64,000 nucleotides of DNA. It comes from an uncultured Corynebacterium sp. GTDB lineage: Bacteria; Actinomycetota; Actinomycetes; Mycobacteriales; Mycobacteriaceae. The notes beneath the pieces are model-generated. The model did not search any database. It was given only the letters and a program-made list of their open reading frames with translations, and had not been told where the DNA came from. How positions within the stretch are numbered: position 1 is the first letter of the stretch; the number at the start of each line of letters is the position of its first letter. Shown piece by piece: positions 34,626 through 43,964 of this stretch. Made by a program: the position numbers and the translations under genes. The stretch covers positions 22,050 to 86,049 of the forward strand of contig NZ_CAMIBP010000006.1 in assembly GCF_946223165.1 (NCBI RefSeq), in the 5' to 3' direction.

Positions 34626-35075
34626 ATGAACCTGCTGACGATGCGCCCCGGTGAGACGCCGCTTGTCGACGTGACGGCCCCCTACCGCAGCCTCACCTTC
34701 CCGGTCCTCGAGCTCATCCTCGTGACCGGAGTCGCCTGGATGGCCATCGGCTGGGTCGACACCAACGTCGGCGATCCGCTGATTCACAACGCCCTCGTCA
34801 TCCTGTGGGCACTACTCGCGCTGTGGCGCTTCGTGCTCCCCGTGTATCGCGCCCGGCGCCGCCGCTTCATCGTCACTAACACCCGCGTCATCGCCCGCAC
34901 CGGCCGCAAGGTCGACTCGATCCCGCTCACCGACATCTCCGGCGTGCGCCGCCGCCGCGGCGGAATTTCCCTCTCAATACACGGCTACGAACGCGCCCTC
35001 TACTTCCCGGAGCTGCCGAAGACGAAGCGCATCGAAAACATCATTGCCGATGAGCTACACCCCGCCTGGCGCTAG
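34626..35075 (+). CDS. PH-domain (bPH2-type) membrane protein
   Basis: A 149-residue protein with two membrane helices near residues 23–43 (FPVLELILVTGVAWMAIGWV) and 54–70, then a cytosolic domain with RRRRFIVTNTRVIARTGRKV and PLTDISGVRRRRGG, the pattern of bacterial PH-like domains. The function is unknown. C. glutamicum has a small membrane protein at the same place between birA and purK, so the gene belongs to the conserved backbone. The start is set by the -10 element 7 bp upstream; a longer frame to 34491 would run through the promoter. Confidence 0.8.
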   Translation: MNLLTMRPGETPLVDVTAPYRSLTFPVLELILVTGVAWMAIGWVDTNVGDPLIHNALVILWALLALWRFVLPVYRARRRRFIVTNTRVIARTGRKVDSIPLTDISGVRRRRGGISLSIHGYERALYFPELPKTKRIENIIADELHPAWR

Positions 35076-35088
35076 CATGCGCCCGCGA

Positions 35089-35094
35089 TAGGAT
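35089..35094 (+). promoter_or_regulatory. -10 element giving a leaderless purK mRNA
   Basis: TAGGAT ends 7 bp before GTG 35102. It overlaps the alternative ATG 35093, which would place that start inside the promoter. Confidence 0.5.
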
Positions 35095-35101
35095 GAGAGC
35101 C

Positions 35102-36298
35102 GTGAATACGACTCCCACTTCGTCCATTAAGACCGTTGCCGTCATCGGCGACGGCCAGTTGGCCCGCATGATGCAGCCCGCCGCCATCGAGCTCGGCATC
35201 CACCTGCGCCTGCTGGCCGGCGCCTCTGACTCTTCCGCCGCCCAGGTCATTCCCGCGGTCACGCTGGGGGACTACACCGTGACCGAAGACTGCCTCACCG
35301 CCGCCGAGGGCGCCGACGCCGTCACCTTCGACCACGAGCACGTGCCGCCCGCCGCTCTCGAGGCCCTCATTGCCGCCGGTTACAGCGTCCAGCCGCAGCC
35401 CGCTGCCCTCATCAACGCACAGGACAAGCTCGTGCAGCGCCGCCGCCTGTCCGAGCTCGGCGCCCCCGTGCCCGAGTTTGCCGCCATCGAGACCCCCGCG
35501 GATGCCCGCGCTTTCTGGGGCCGAGTCGACGGCGCCGTCTGCCTCAAGGCCTGCCGCGGCGGCTATGACGGCAAGGGCGTGTGGTTCCCCGCAACTCCGG
35601 AGGAGCTTGAGTCCCTCGTTGCCGAGATCCTCGACGCCGGCACCCCGCTCATGGCGGAACGCAAGGTGGCGCTGACCCGTGAGCTGTCCATCCTCGTGGC
35701 CCGCAACCCTTCCGGCGAGGTCAAGGCCTGGCCCATCACCATGTCGGTCCAGGAAAACGGCGTCTGTGCGGAAGCCATCGCCCCGGCCCCTGACCTCGAC
35801 CCCGAGCTGGCCGCCCGCGCCTCGCAGCTGGGCCTCGACATCGCCACCGAGCTCGGTGTCACCGGCGTCCTCGCCGTCGAGCTCTTCGCCTTCACCGGCG
35901 CCGACGGCCGGGAAGACATCGCTGTCAACGAGCTGGCCATGCGCCCCCACAACACCGGCCACTGGACGCAGGCCGGCGCCGTGACCTCCCAGTTTGAGCA
36001 GCACCTGCGCGCCGTCCTTGACCTGCCGCTGGGCTCTGCCGACGCCATCGCCCCCGTCACTGTCATGGCCAACGTGTTGGGGGCCGCCGAGGACCCTGCC
36101 CTGCCCATGGCCGATCGCGTGGCCGAGGTGTCCCGCCGCTTCCCGAACGCCAAGATTCATCTCTACGGCAAGGACCACAGCCTGGGCCGCAAGATCGGCC
36201 ACGTCAACCTCATTGGCAGCGCTGTCGAAGCCACCCGCCGCGACGCCCGCCTTGCCGCCGGCTTCCTCGTCCACGCCACGTGGGCCGACCGCGCCTAG
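35102..36298 (+). CDS. purK: N5-carboxyaminoimidazole ribonucleotide synthase PurK
   Basis: A 398-residue ATP-grasp enzyme that uses ATP and bicarbonate to convert AIR to N5-CAIR in purine synthesis. Motifs are VAVIGDGQLARMMQPAAIEL at the N-terminus, LKACRGGYDGKGVW (ATP-grasp loop), AVELFAFTGADG and NELAMRPHNTGHWT near the end. GTG 35102 is preferred because a -10 TAGGAT ends 7 bp before it; ATG 35093 would add three residues. It precedes purE by 57 bp and forms the usual purKE pair. Confidence 0.95.
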   Translation: MNTTPTSSIKTVAVIGDGQLARMMQPAAIELGIHLRLLAGASDSSAAQVIPAVTLGDYTVTEDCLTAAEGADAVTFDHEHVPPAALEALIAAGYSVQPQPAALINAQDKLVQRRRLSELGAPVPEFAAIETPADARAFWGRVDGAVCLKACRGGYDGKGVWFPATPEELESLVAEILDAGTPLMAERKVALTRELSILVARNPSGEVKAWPITMSVQENGVCAEAIAPAPDLDPELAARASQLGLDIATELGVTGVLAVELFAFTGADGREDIAVNELAMRPHNTGHWTQAGAVTSQFEQHLRAVLDLPLGSADAIAPVTVMANVLGAAEDPALPMADRVAEVSRRFPNAKIHLYGKDHSLGRKIGHVNLIGSAVEATRRDARLAAGFLVHATWADRA

Positions 36299-36355
36299 CC
36301 TAAGCCCGCCCCGCACCCGCCCCGTCGCACACACCGATTCACACCAGGAGAAACT

Positions 36356-36856
36356 ATGTCCCCGCTCGTTGGCCTCATCATGGGCTCCGATTCCGACTGG
36401 CCCACCGTCGAGCCCGCCGCCCACGTCCTCGCTGAGTTCGGCATCCCCTTCGAGGTCGGCGTCGTCTCCGCCCACCGCACCCCGGAGAAGATGCTCGCCT
36501 ACGCCAAGTCCGCGCACACTCGCGGCCTCAAGGCCATCATCGCCTGCGCCGGCGGCGCCGCGCACCTGCCCGGCATGGTTGCCGCCGCCACGCCCCTGCC
36601 CGTCATCGGCATTCCGCGCGCCCTCAAGGACCTCGACGGCTTGGACTCCCTGCTGTCCATCGTCCAGATGCCGGGCGGCGTTCCCGTAGCCACCGTCTCC
36701 ATCGGCGGCGCCAAAAACGCCGGCCTTCTGGCCGTCCGCATCCTGGCCGCCGGCAACACCGAGCTGCTGGACAAGATGGTGGCGTACCAGGAGAACATGG
36801 CTGCCGAAGTAGAGCAGAAGGACGCCAACCTGCGCGCCAAGCTCATGGGGCAGTAG
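36356..36856 (+). CDS. purE: N5-CAIR mutase PurE
   Basis: A 166-residue class I Pur[21 protein letters not shown] (phosphate-binding GSxSD) near the start, [11 protein letters not shown] with the catalytic histidine, [14 protein letters not shown], and [20 protein letters not shown]. It isomerises N5-CAIR to CAIR in the step after PurK. The start has AGGAG 7 bp upstream. A strong hairpin follows. Confidence 0.96.
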   Translation: MSPLVGLIMGSDSDWPTVEPAAHVLAEFGIPFEVGVVSAHRTPEKMLAYAKSAHTRGLKAIIACAGGAAHLPGMVAAATPLPVIGIPRALKDLDGLDSLLSIVQMPGGVPVATVSIGGAKNAGLLAVRILAAGNTELLDKMVAYQENMAAEVEQKDANLRAKLMGQ

Positions 36857-36877
36857 CCTCCTAAAAACGCAGCCCTG

Positions 36878-36904
36878 GCCCCGCAGATCACAGATCTGTG
36901 GGGC
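36878..36904. terminator. Bidirectional terminator between purE and the HNH gene
   Basis: GCCCCGCAGATC pairs with GATCTGTGGGGC over an ACA loop. On the minus strand it is followed by GTTTTTAGG, so it serves the HNH gene best; purE is convergent and ends 22 bp before it. Confidence 0.8.
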
Positions 36905-36919
36905 TGCTGTCGTCATGTC

Positions 36920-38332
36920 TTAGGCGGCCTCTCTCAGATTGGGCGGTCTGCGCCTGAGGAACTTGGCCAGGGTGGAGTAGCGGAAGAAGGGGGAGTCGTT
37001 GAAGATCAGTTCCTCCGCGCCGGGAGCCCGGAAGCCCACACGGCCGCTGTCGGGGCAGTATTCCATGTGGCCCATGTTGCCGCTGCCGTCCCGAGCGTCG
37101 TTGTTCGCGCTGTGATGTCCGCGGCACAGCAACGCTAAGTTGCTGATGTCCGTCGGGCCTTCGTGTGACCACGCGATGAGGTGATGGACGTCGCTCTCCA
37201 CGGCGGCCCTGCTGCAGTCCTCGTGGGTGCAGCACAGCTGGGTGGCGACGAGGGCTATGTATTGAGCCAGGCTGGCGGTTCGCTGCCCGCGGCCGAGCGC
37301 GAGCGGCTGCCAGTCCTCGTCCACCACGCAGATGTAGTCCGACGTTGCGGCGCCGAGGCGCGCAATGTCGAGCGGGGTGAGCAGGTGCCCGGTGTCGGTG
37401 GGGAAGCGGGTCGCAGGCGTGAGCGTCTCAAAGTCCTCGAGCGTGGCGGCGATGACGATGGAGCCAGCGCCGCGGCGGTGGGCTTCCTTGGAGTTGAGGT
37501 AGTTCTGGAGCATGGTGGCGAGGACGTCCGCGCGGCGCTGTCCCAGGGTGCGGGTGTCCTCGTCTTCGGGGATGCCGGGCGCGCCGGGGCGGCTGGCGGG
37601 GGCCAGCGCCTTGGCCAGGAGGGCTGCGGTGGGCGCATCGATATAGCCACCTATGCGTACCCCGCCGTTGGCATCCTGCTCGCTGAACCACAGGTCCCGC
37701 TTGCGGGTGGCGGCGTGCGGGTCCGCGGTGCGGGCGTTGGCCCGGCGGATCTCGTCGCGCAGCCACAGGCGTAGGGAGGAATAGGAGCGACGCGCGGCCT
37801 CGTCAATGGCCCGGGCGAGGAGCTCGGCGCGGCTCACCGGCGCCTGGTCATTGAGGAACTCGATCTCCCGGTTGATCATCTCCAGGGTGCGCGGAGGGAC
37901 GGGCTGGCCTTCGGTGAGCTTGCGCCGAGCCTTCTTCCGCGGGGTCTCGTCCTCCGTGGGACCCAGATCGAGCTGCTCTTCCTCCCCTGCAGCCGCTTCA
38001 GTTTTCGAGTCCTCCTCCGGAGCCGGCCCGTACAGCTTCTCTGCGGCTTCGATGAGCCCCTTGGCCTCGGCGTAGGACATACCCAGATGCTTGGTGAAGT
38101 AGTCCAGGGGACGGTGCGAGTGCACCTGCCGCCCGGCGTCATCCCGGACGGCGAGCCACGCGAAGGCGACGAGGATGCCCGTGCGGACATCGAGTGCCTT
38201 GAGTAGGCCCTCCATGTGGGGTTGGATCTCCTCCAACGTCACGGAGGAAGGGTCCGCCACGGCACGGGTGAAGCCGTTCAGCCCCTCCTTAATCAGGTCA
38301 ATACTACGTTCTAAATCAATTCCGTTAACCAT
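36920..38332 (-). CDS. DUF222 / HNH endonuclease-domain protein
   Basis: A 470-residue protein of the actinobacterial 13E12-type family. Residues ~20–330 are the helical DUF222 region (TPRKKARRKLTEGQPVPPRT; GGVRIGGYIDAPTAALLAKA). The C-terminal HNH domain reads VESDVHHLIAWSHEGPTDIS then NLALLCRGHHSANN, with the paired cysteines CTHEDC before it. Members occur in many copies in actinobacterial genomes and are usually linked to mobile or defence contexts; here there is no adjacent mobile element. I start at ATG 38332. Confidence 0.85.
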   Translation of the reverse strand: MVNGIDLERSIDLIKEGLNGFTRAVADPSSVTLEEIQPHMEGLLKALDVRTGILVAFAWLAVRDDAGRQVHSHRPLDYFTKHLGMSYAEAKGLIEAAEKLYGPAPEEDSKTEAAAGEEEQLDLGPTEDETPRKKARRKLTEGQPVPPRTLEMINREIEFLNDQAPVSRAELLARAIDEAARRSYSSLRLWLRDEIRRANARTADPHAATRKRDLWFSEQDANGGVRIGGYIDAPTAALLAKALAPASRPGAPGIPEDEDTRTLGQRRADVLATMLQNYLNSKEAHRRGAGSIVIAATLEDFETLTPATRFPTDTGHLLTPLDIARLGAATSDYICVVDEDWQPLALGRGQRTASLAQYIALVATQLCCTHEDCSRAAVESDVHHLIAWSHEGPTDISNLALLCRGHHSANNDARDGSGNMGHMEYCPDSGRVGFRAPGAEELIFNDSPFFRYSTLAKFLRRRPPNLREAA

Positions 38333-38460
38333 GACATCCCTCCCTTCTTTCGCTAACACGTTCTATCATTTCCCACCCTTTCTTCCGCGTCTACCCCCAC
38401 GCGCGATTCTCACCCCCGACTTACTTTCCCGACCTGCACCGATGAAATCCCAATCGGGGG

Positions 38461-38466
38461 TACCCT
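38461..38466 (+). promoter_or_regulatory. -10 element of the YdcF-like gene (leaderless)
   Basis: TACCCT ends 8 bp before ATG 38475; no ribosome-binding site is present. Confidence 0.4.
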
Positions 38467-38474
38467 GGCACACT

Positions 38475-38930
38475 ATGGACCCTATTCTTGTGCTCGGCGC
38501 TCGCGTCACCAATGGGGAGCCGGGCCCTCTCCTAGAACAGCGCCTGCGCACCGCGCTGGCCATTGCCCACCCGGATCAACCCATCATCGTCTCGGGCAAG
38601 GGGGAGTCGGAGTACATGGCGGAGTTCCTCCGGCGCCATGGTCACCACAACGTCATCGAAGAGCCGCGCGCGACCTCCACGAATGAAAACTTAGAAAACG
38701 CCCGCGCCCTCGCGCCGGAAGCCCGCGTATTCACGGTCGTGACCAGTAATTTTCATGTCTTGCGCACGCGCCTGTGGGCGTGGCACCTAGGGATTCCTAT
38801 CTCCACGGTGGCCGCGCGCACACCGCCCCGGCAGCGCCCGCACAATTACTCGCGCGAGGTCGCGGCCACGCCTCACTCTGCGGTCCGTATCGCCTATCGC
38901 AAGATTCTCCATGCACTTCACTGGAATTAG
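38475..38930 (+). CDS. YdcF/DUF218-family protein
   Basis: A 151-residue protein of the ElyC/SanA/YdcF family: PILVLGARVTNGEPGPLLEQ, QPIIVSGKG, the hallmark ATSTNENLENA and VVTSNFHVLRTRLW. Family members are thought to act in envelope or nucleotide metabolism; the precise reaction is unclear. This version has no N-terminal membrane anchor and is therefore predicted to be cytosolic. Its end overlaps the start of the DapA-like pseudogene by 20 bp. The longer frame back to 38175 is the antisense of the HNH gene. Confidence 0.85.
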   Translation: MDPILVLGARVTNGEPGPLLEQRLRTALAIAHPDQPIIVSGKGESEYMAEFLRRHGHHNVIEEPRATSTNENLENARALAPEARVFTVVTSNFHVLRTRLWAWHLGIPISTVAARTPPRQRPHNYSREVAATPHSAVRIAYRKILHALHWN

Positions 38931-39334
38931 CGCCTTCCTGCTGACCCTGTTCGTGTGGGATACGCCGGATTTCGCTGCGCTCGAGCACATCCTGGAGCAC
39001 GTGGGCGGCATGGATTCCGTGGGCATCCTTGGTTTGACGGGGTCGTAGACGTACCTCACCCGTGCCGAGCGAACCCGGGCCAGTGAGCTTGCCGATGCCG
39101 CCCAGGCCGCCGGCGCCCACGCCCTCCTGGTCCTGCCGGTGTCCTATCAGCCGCTAACGGACGCGGAGGTTGCGGACATTCCTGGCGGGGACATGTCCGG
39201 AGTTGGCCGTCAGGGTGCTCGGCGAGGGTCTGGAACGGTTGTGGGCACATGTCCGCACGCATGGGTCGCTGCGCCCGCTAAGCGACGAGGACTACCGTGG
39301 GGTCATCATCGCAGTAAAGGAGTTAACGCAATGA
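38911..39334 (+). pseudogene. Broken DapA-family (dihydrodipicolinate synthase/KDG-dehydratase-like) gene
   Basis: ATG 38911 opens FTGISAFLLTLFVWDTPDFA and GGMDSVGILGLTGS, the N-terminus of DapA-superfamily aldolases (…GLSAFPLTPF…, …GVLGSTGS…). A stop follows at 39046, after which the same frame resumes with TYLTRAERTRASELADAAQ and LLVLPVSYQPLTDAEV. A large internal part is gone. Another frame continues with LAVRVLGEGLERLWAHVRTH and GSLRPLSDEDYRGVII, ending at 39334 so that its stop overlaps the ATG of the aldehyde dehydrogenase gene (ATGA). At least one nonsense change, one frameshift and a deletion of roughly half the gene are evident. Confidence 0.8.
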
Positions 39335-40767
39335 TTACCAACCTCTGGCTCGGCACTTCCAACGTCCCGGCGTCCGACGGAGCCACGTTCCCCGTCTATG
39401 ACCCGGCCACGGAGGAACACCTCGCGGATGTCGCGGATGCCTCGAGCGCGGACTGGTCTAAGGCCCTCGATCTCGCGTCCGCGGCGCAGTCTGAGTGGGC
39501 GCAGTGGAGCCCGCAGTCCCGCTCCGACATCCTGCGGGAGATCTACGACGAGGTCATGGCCCGCAAGGACGAGTTCGCGGAGTTGATGACGCGTGAGATG
39601 GGCAAGCCTTTCGCGCAGGCGCAGGGCGAGGTTGACTATGGGGCGGGCTATCTGCGCTGGTTTGCGGAGGAGGCCGTTCGCCTGCCGGGCCGCTTCGCGC
39701 AGTCGCCGGCGGGCAACGGCACCATGACCATTCAGCCGGAGCCGGTCGGCCCGGTTCTGGCGATTACCCCGTGGAACTTCCCCCTGGCGATGGCCACGCG
39801 CAAGATTGCCCCGGCGTTGGCGGCGGGCTGCACCGTCATCGTCAAGCCGGCTGAGCTCACGCCGTTGACCATGCTGCTGCTGGGCGAGGTCATCTCCGGC
39901 GTCCTGACCCGCCACGGCGCCCCAGACGGTGTCGTGAGCATCGTGACCACGACGAAGGCGAAGGATTTGTCAAAGGAGCTGCAGGCGGACAAGCGCCTGC
40001 GCAAGCTGACCTTTACCGGCTCGACGCGCACGGGCAAGATCTTGGTGGAGCAGTCGGCGCAGCATCTGCAGCGCACTTCCATGGAGCTGGGTGGTAATGC
40101 GCCGTTCATCGTGTGCGAGGACGCGGACATGGATCTGGCCATCGAGGGCGCCATCGCGGCCAAGATGCGTAACAATGGAGAGGTCTGTGTGGCTGCCAAT
40201 CGCTTCCTCGTTCACTCGTCCCGCGCGCAGGAGTTCACGGACCGTCTTACCCAGCGCTTCCAGGGTTACGTCACGGGCCATGGAATGGAGGCCACCACGA
40301 CGCTCGGCCCGTTGGTCTCGGCGCAGCAGCGTGACAAGGTGGCGCAGCTTGTCGATGCCGCCCTGGCCCACGGCGCCACCGCCGCCATCGGCGGCATCCG
40401 CCCGGAGGGGCGCGGCTACTTCTACCCGGCGACGGTCATCACGGGAGTCGGCTCCGATGAGGACATCCTGCACGAGGAGATCTTCGGCCCCGTCGCGGTC
40501 ATCACCACGTTCGAGGATCTGAACGAGGCCATCGCTCAAGCCAACGACACCGATTTCGGCCTCGCTGCCTATGCCTTTACGGAGAACGTCCACACTGCGC
40601 AGCGTCTGGCGAATGAGCTGGAGGCGGGCATGGTGGGTATTAACCGCGGCGCGCTATCGGATGTCGCGGCCCCGTTTGGGGGTGTAAAGCAGTCCGGTTT
40701 CGGCCGCGAAGGCGGCACCGAGGGCATCGAGGAGTACGTGAACCTCAAGTACGTGGCTCGCCCGTAG
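39331..40767 (+). CDS. Aldehyde dehydrogenase (succinate-semialdehyde dehydrogenase-like)
   Basis: A 478-residue NAD(P)-dependent aldehyde dehydrogenase of the GabD/SSADH group. Motifs: PVLAITPWNFPLAMATRKIA, cofactor loop TFTGSTRTGK, catalytic Glu in SMELGGNAPFIV, catalytic Cys in NNGEVCVAANRF and EEIFGPVAVI. The start ATG 39331 has AAAGGAG 8 bp upstream and overlaps the stop of the dead DapA-family gene; the frame back to 39139 covers that pseudogene. A DapA-type dehydratase coupled to such a dehydrogenase is typical of non-phosphorylating sugar-acid pathways (2-oxoglutarate semialdehyde), so this may be its original job. Confidence 0.88.
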   Translation: MITNLWLGTSNVPASDGATFPVYDPATEEHLADVADASSADWSKALDLASAAQSEWAQWSPQSRSDILREIYDEVMARKDEFAELMTREMGKPFAQAQGEVDYGAGYLRWFAEEAVRLPGRFAQSPAGNGTMTIQPEPVGPVLAITPWNFPLAMATRKIAPALAAGCTVIVKPAELTPLTMLLLGEVISGVLTRHGAPDGVVSIVTTTKAKDLSKELQADKRLRKLTFTGSTRTGKILVEQSAQHLQRTSMELGGNAPFIVCEDADMDLAIEGAIAAKMRNNGEVCVAANRFLVHSSRAQEFTDRLTQRFQGYVTGHGMEATTTLGPLVSAQQRDKVAQLVDAALAHGATAAIGGIRPEGRGYFYPATVITGVGSDEDILHEEIFGPVAVITTFEDLNEAIAQANDTDFGLAAYAFTENVHTAQRLANELEAGMVGINRGALSDVAAPFGGVKQSGFGREGGTEGIEEYVNLKYVARP

Positions 40768-40918
40768 GGTCTTTTACCCGCAACCGGGGGAATGTGAATT
40801 GTGTCCTCGCGCACTTCGCACTACCCTGCGTCTTACGCCACACCCGGCGCCCCCTTTTAACCTGCCACACCCGCGCATGGTCCAGTTATTCATCCCCACA
40901 GAATCAAGGAGCATGTGC

Positions 40919-41977
40919 ATGTCTGCAGTAGCTACTCAAGAAGACCTCAAGCGTGAGGCTCGGTCGGCGGCCATCGCGGTGACCGCATTCCCAATTTTTA
41001 TCCTCGTCGGCACGGTGCTGGCTTGGGCTTTCCCGTCCGTCTTCTTGCCGGGCGCGCAGTACATCACCCAATTCCTCATGGTCATCATGTTCGGCATGGG
41101 CTTGACGCTGACCATCCCGGACTTCAAGGAAATCGCCCGTCGCCCGCTGCCTATCCTCATCGGCGTCGTCGCCCAGTTCGTCATCATGCCGCTGGGTGCC
41201 ATCGTCGTCTCCAAGGCTCTGGGCCTGAACCCGATGCTTGCCATCGGCCTGCTCATGCTGGGTTCTGTCCCCGGCGGCACGTCCTCGAACGTTATTACCT
41301 ACCTGGCCAAGGGTGACGTCGCCCTGTCGGTTGCGATGACCTCAGTGTCCACGCTGGTTAGTCCCATCTTGACGCCGATCATCATGCTCATCCTGTCGGG
41401 TCAGCAGACGGACGTCGATGCCGCCGGCATGGCTATGTCCCTGGTGCAGACGGTCCTTGTCCCGGTCATTGGTGGCCTGGTCCTGCGCTACCTGCTTGAC
41501 CGCTGGATTGGCTACATCGCCCCGGTCCTGCCGTGGATTTCAATCATGGGCATCGGCGGCGTTGTGTTCCCGACGGTGGCCAAGAATGTGGACAACCTCA
41601 TGGCCATGGGCGCCATCGTCTTCGTTGCGGTCCTGCTCCACAATGCGCTGGGCTACCTGCTGGGCTACCTCACCGGCCGCGCCCTGGGCATGCCGGAGTC
41701 CTACAACCGCACCATGGCGGTGGAGATTGGCACCCAGTCCGCGGGGCTGGCCTCTGGTATGTCCGCGAAGTTCTTCGCTCCGGAGGCGGCCCTGCCGGGC
41801 GCGTGCGCCGCGGTGCTCCACAACGTCACCGGTGCCATCTTCTCGGCCGTCGCCCGCCGCTTCCCGACGGAGAACGACGCCTCCTATAGTCGCCGTTCTG
41901 CCGATTCCGATGCTGTGCTTGCCGATGCCGCCGCCCCGGCACCGTCGGCACCGCTCACCGCGTTGAGTGTGGATTAG
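40919..41977 (+). CDS. Bile acid:sodium symporter (BASS) family transporter
   Basis: A 352-residue membrane protein with about 10 helices. The family core is visible as FGMGLTLTIPDFKEI, LGSVPGGTSSNVITYLAKGD (crossover motif) and VEIGTQSAGLASGMSAKFF. It should move an organic anion with Na+. ATG 40919 is chosen because AAGGAG lies 7 bp upstream; the ATG at 40913 is too close to that site. The last 40 residues are Ala/Pro-rich and disordered. It follows the aldehyde dehydrogenase by 150 bp and could import a substrate of the same lost pathway. Confidence 0.87.
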   Translation: MSAVATQEDLKREARSAAIAVTAFPIFILVGTVLAWAFPSVFLPGAQYITQFLMVIMFGMGLTLTIPDFKEIARRPLPILIGVVAQFVIMPLGAIVVSKALGLNPMLAIGLLMLGSVPGGTSSNVITYLAKGDVALSVAMTSVSTLVSPILTPIIMLILSGQQTDVDAAGMAMSLVQTVLVPVIGGLVLRYLLDRWIGYIAPVLPWISIMGIGGVVFPTVAKNVDNLMAMGAIVFVAVLLHNALGYLLGYLTGRALGMPESYNRTMAVEIGTQSAGLASGMSAKFFAPEAALPGACAAVLHNVTGAIFSAVARRFPTENDASYSRRSADSDAVLADAAAPAPSAPLTALSVD

Positions 41978-42258
41978 TCTCCGCGTGGGGTGGTGCCCGA
42001 TAACACAACGTATAATTTGCGCTGTGCCGTATGTTCCAAGGCCCACCTTTCAAAGGGGAACGTGACAGGGGCCACCCCCATTTTCCACCCCTATATCTGT
42101 CGGGCTATCGAAGTAAATGCTGGTGGCGTTGCGGGTGATATGCGACTCTATAACATCTTAATAACAGTCGTTCATTTCCTCTTCATCTGACTCTCAGAAT
42201 GATGCATATTTTGAGCACGTCTCAATTTGATAACTCACTCTCGAGGAGGAATTCCCCA
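41978..42258. other. Intergenic region before the dipeptide importer operon
   Basis: 281 bp. It contains a TATAAT at 42011–42016 and a second AT-rich stretch CTCTATAACATCTTAATAAC near 42148–42167, either of which may be the -10 of the operon, and GAGGAGGA at 42243–42250 as ribosome-binding site. No convincing gene. Confidence 0.5.
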
Positions 42259-43905
42259 ATGTTTACTCCGCCCCGCCGCGTGGTTCGCGTACTGGCCCCG
42301 GCCCTGGCGCTAGCGACCGGTCTTGCCCTGGCATCGTGCGCATCGACGTCTGACACGGGTTCTTCGGCCTCTGGTAGCGACGCCGCCAGCGGTTCCGGCA
42401 TCACCATCGGCACAACTGATAAGGTGACCAAGCTGGATCCGGCTGGTTCCTATGACAACGGCACCTCGAGCGTTGAGCGCCAAGTCTATGGTTACCTCAT
42501 GGAGCCGCTGCCGGGTGATGATGACCCGACGCCGGTCCCCTCACTGGCTGAGTCTGGTGAGTTCACCTCCCCGAATGAGTACACGGTAAAGCTGAAAAAG
42601 GGGCTGACCTTTGCCAATGGTCACGAGCTGACCTCGTCGGACGTCAAGTTCTCCTTTGATCGTCAGCTGGCCATCAATGACGCCAACGGCCCGGCGTCGT
42701 TGTTGGGCAACCTTGACTCGGTGGAGACTCCGGACGATCTGACCGTTGTCTTTAAGCTTAAGGAAGCCAATGACCAGACCTGGGTGGGCGTGCTCAACTC
42801 CCCGGCCGGCCCAATTGTGGACGAGGAAGTGTTCCCCGCTGACAAGCTCATGGAGAACCAGGAAGTCGCAGAGTCTGGTGCCTTCGCTGGCCAGTACTCG
42901 TTGGCGTCCTTCAAGGACAACGAGCTGGTGACGTATAAAGCTTTTGATGGCTACAAGGGCAACCTGGGTACTCCCAAGTCCACTGACGTGACCGTGAAGT
43001 ACTACGCGGACGCGTCCAACCTCAAACTCGATGTCCAGCAGGGCAACATCGACGTCGCATACAAGCAGCTGTCCGCGACCGATATCGATGACCTCCGCAA
43101 TGATGACAAGGTCCAGGTTGTCGAGGGCCCCGGCGGCGAGATTCGCTACCTCGTGTTCAACCTCGACACGCAGCCGTTCGGTGCGAAGGCCGAAGAGGCC
43201 GATGCCGCCAAGGCCAAGGCCGTGCGTCAGGCTGTAGCAGCCTCCATCGACCGCGCCGCGATCGCGAAGGATGTCTACAAGGACACCTACTCGCCGCTGT
43301 ATTCGGCTGTTGCTTCGTCGATGAAGGGAGCCACCGAGCCGGTGAAGGACAAGTACCTCACGTCCGATGGAGGCCCGGATGTTGACAAGGCCAAGAAAAT
43401 CCTCTCGGAGGTCGGCATCACCGATCCGGTGAAGATCGCCCTCCAGTACAACCCAGACCACTACGGTCCGTCCTCAGGCGACGAATACGCCGCCATCAAG
43501 TCTCAGCTGGAGGCCACCGGACTGTTCACTGTGGATCTGCAGTCCACGGAATGGGTCCAGTACAACAAGGACCGCGTTGCAGATGTGTATCCGGTGTACC
43601 AGCTGGGCTGGTTCCCGGATTTCTCGGACGCGGACAACTACCTCACCCCCTTCTTCGCCAAGGGCAACTTCGTGGGCAACCACTTCGAGGATGACAAGGC
43701 GGACGAGATGCTGAAGAAGGAAGTCACGACCGCGGATGAAGCGGAGCGCACTCAGCTCTTCGCTGACATTCAGGACTATGTTGCCGATGAGCTGCCAACC
43801 GTCCCGCTGCTGCAGGGCAAGCAGTTCGCCGTTGCCGGCAAGGACGTCCAGGGCGTGACCCTGGATCCGTCGTACCTGTTCCGCTACGGCACCCTGTCCA
43901 AGTAA
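42259..43905 (+). CDS. Dipeptide/oligopeptide-type ABC transporter, substrate-binding lipoprotein
   Basis: A 548-residue SBP family 5 protein. The signal peptide ends with lipobox LASC (Cys near 30), followed by a Ser/Gly/Ala linker. Core features include VTKLDPAGSYDNGTSSVERQ, LKKGLTFANGHELTSSDVKF (the typical F-x-(N/D)G-x-x-xTAxDV motif) and RQAVAASIDRAAIAKDVY. The start at 42259 is fixed by GAGGAGGA. It is the first gene of a four-gene operon with two permeases and one fused ATPase. The ligand is probably a peptide; related proteins also bind nickel or opines. Confidence 0.92.
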   Translation: MFTPPRRVVRVLAPALALATGLALASCASTSDTGSSASGSDAASGSGITIGTTDKVTKLDPAGSYDNGTSSVERQVYGYLMEPLPGDDDPTPVPSLAESGEFTSPNEYTVKLKKGLTFANGHELTSSDVKFSFDRQLAINDANGPASLLGNLDSVETPDDLTVVFKLKEANDQTWVGVLNSPAGPIVDEEVFPADKLMENQEVAESGAFAGQYSLASFKDNELVTYKAFDGYKGNLGTPKSTDVTVKYYADASNLKLDVQQGNIDVAYKQLSATDIDDLRNDDKVQVVEGPGGEIRYLVFNLDTQPFGAKAEEADAAKAKAVRQAVAASIDRAAIAKDVYKDTYSPLYSAVASSMKGATEPVKDKYLTSDGGPDVDKAKKILSEVGITDPVKIALQYNPDHYGPSSGDEYAAIKSQLEATGLFTVDLQSTEWVQYNKDRVADVYPVYQLGWFPDFSDADNYLTPFFAKGNFVGNHFEDDKADEMLKKEVTTADEAERTQLFADIQDYVADELPTVPLLQGKQFAVAGKDVQGVTLDPSYLFRYGTLSK

Positions 43906-43964
43906 CGCTCCCGTGGCCCAGCGGAGTAAAGCCGGGCCGCCCAACTCGATAAAGAGACCCCAAT

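Noticed and set aside
35072..36916. Open frame of about 614 codons opposite purK and purE
   Set aside because: Low-complexity Gly/Val/Ala translation, spans two real genes and their gap; a GC-bias shadow.
41990..42190. 66-codon frame upstream of the dipeptide-binding protein gene
   Set aside because: No ribosome-binding site; overlaps the likely promoter region.
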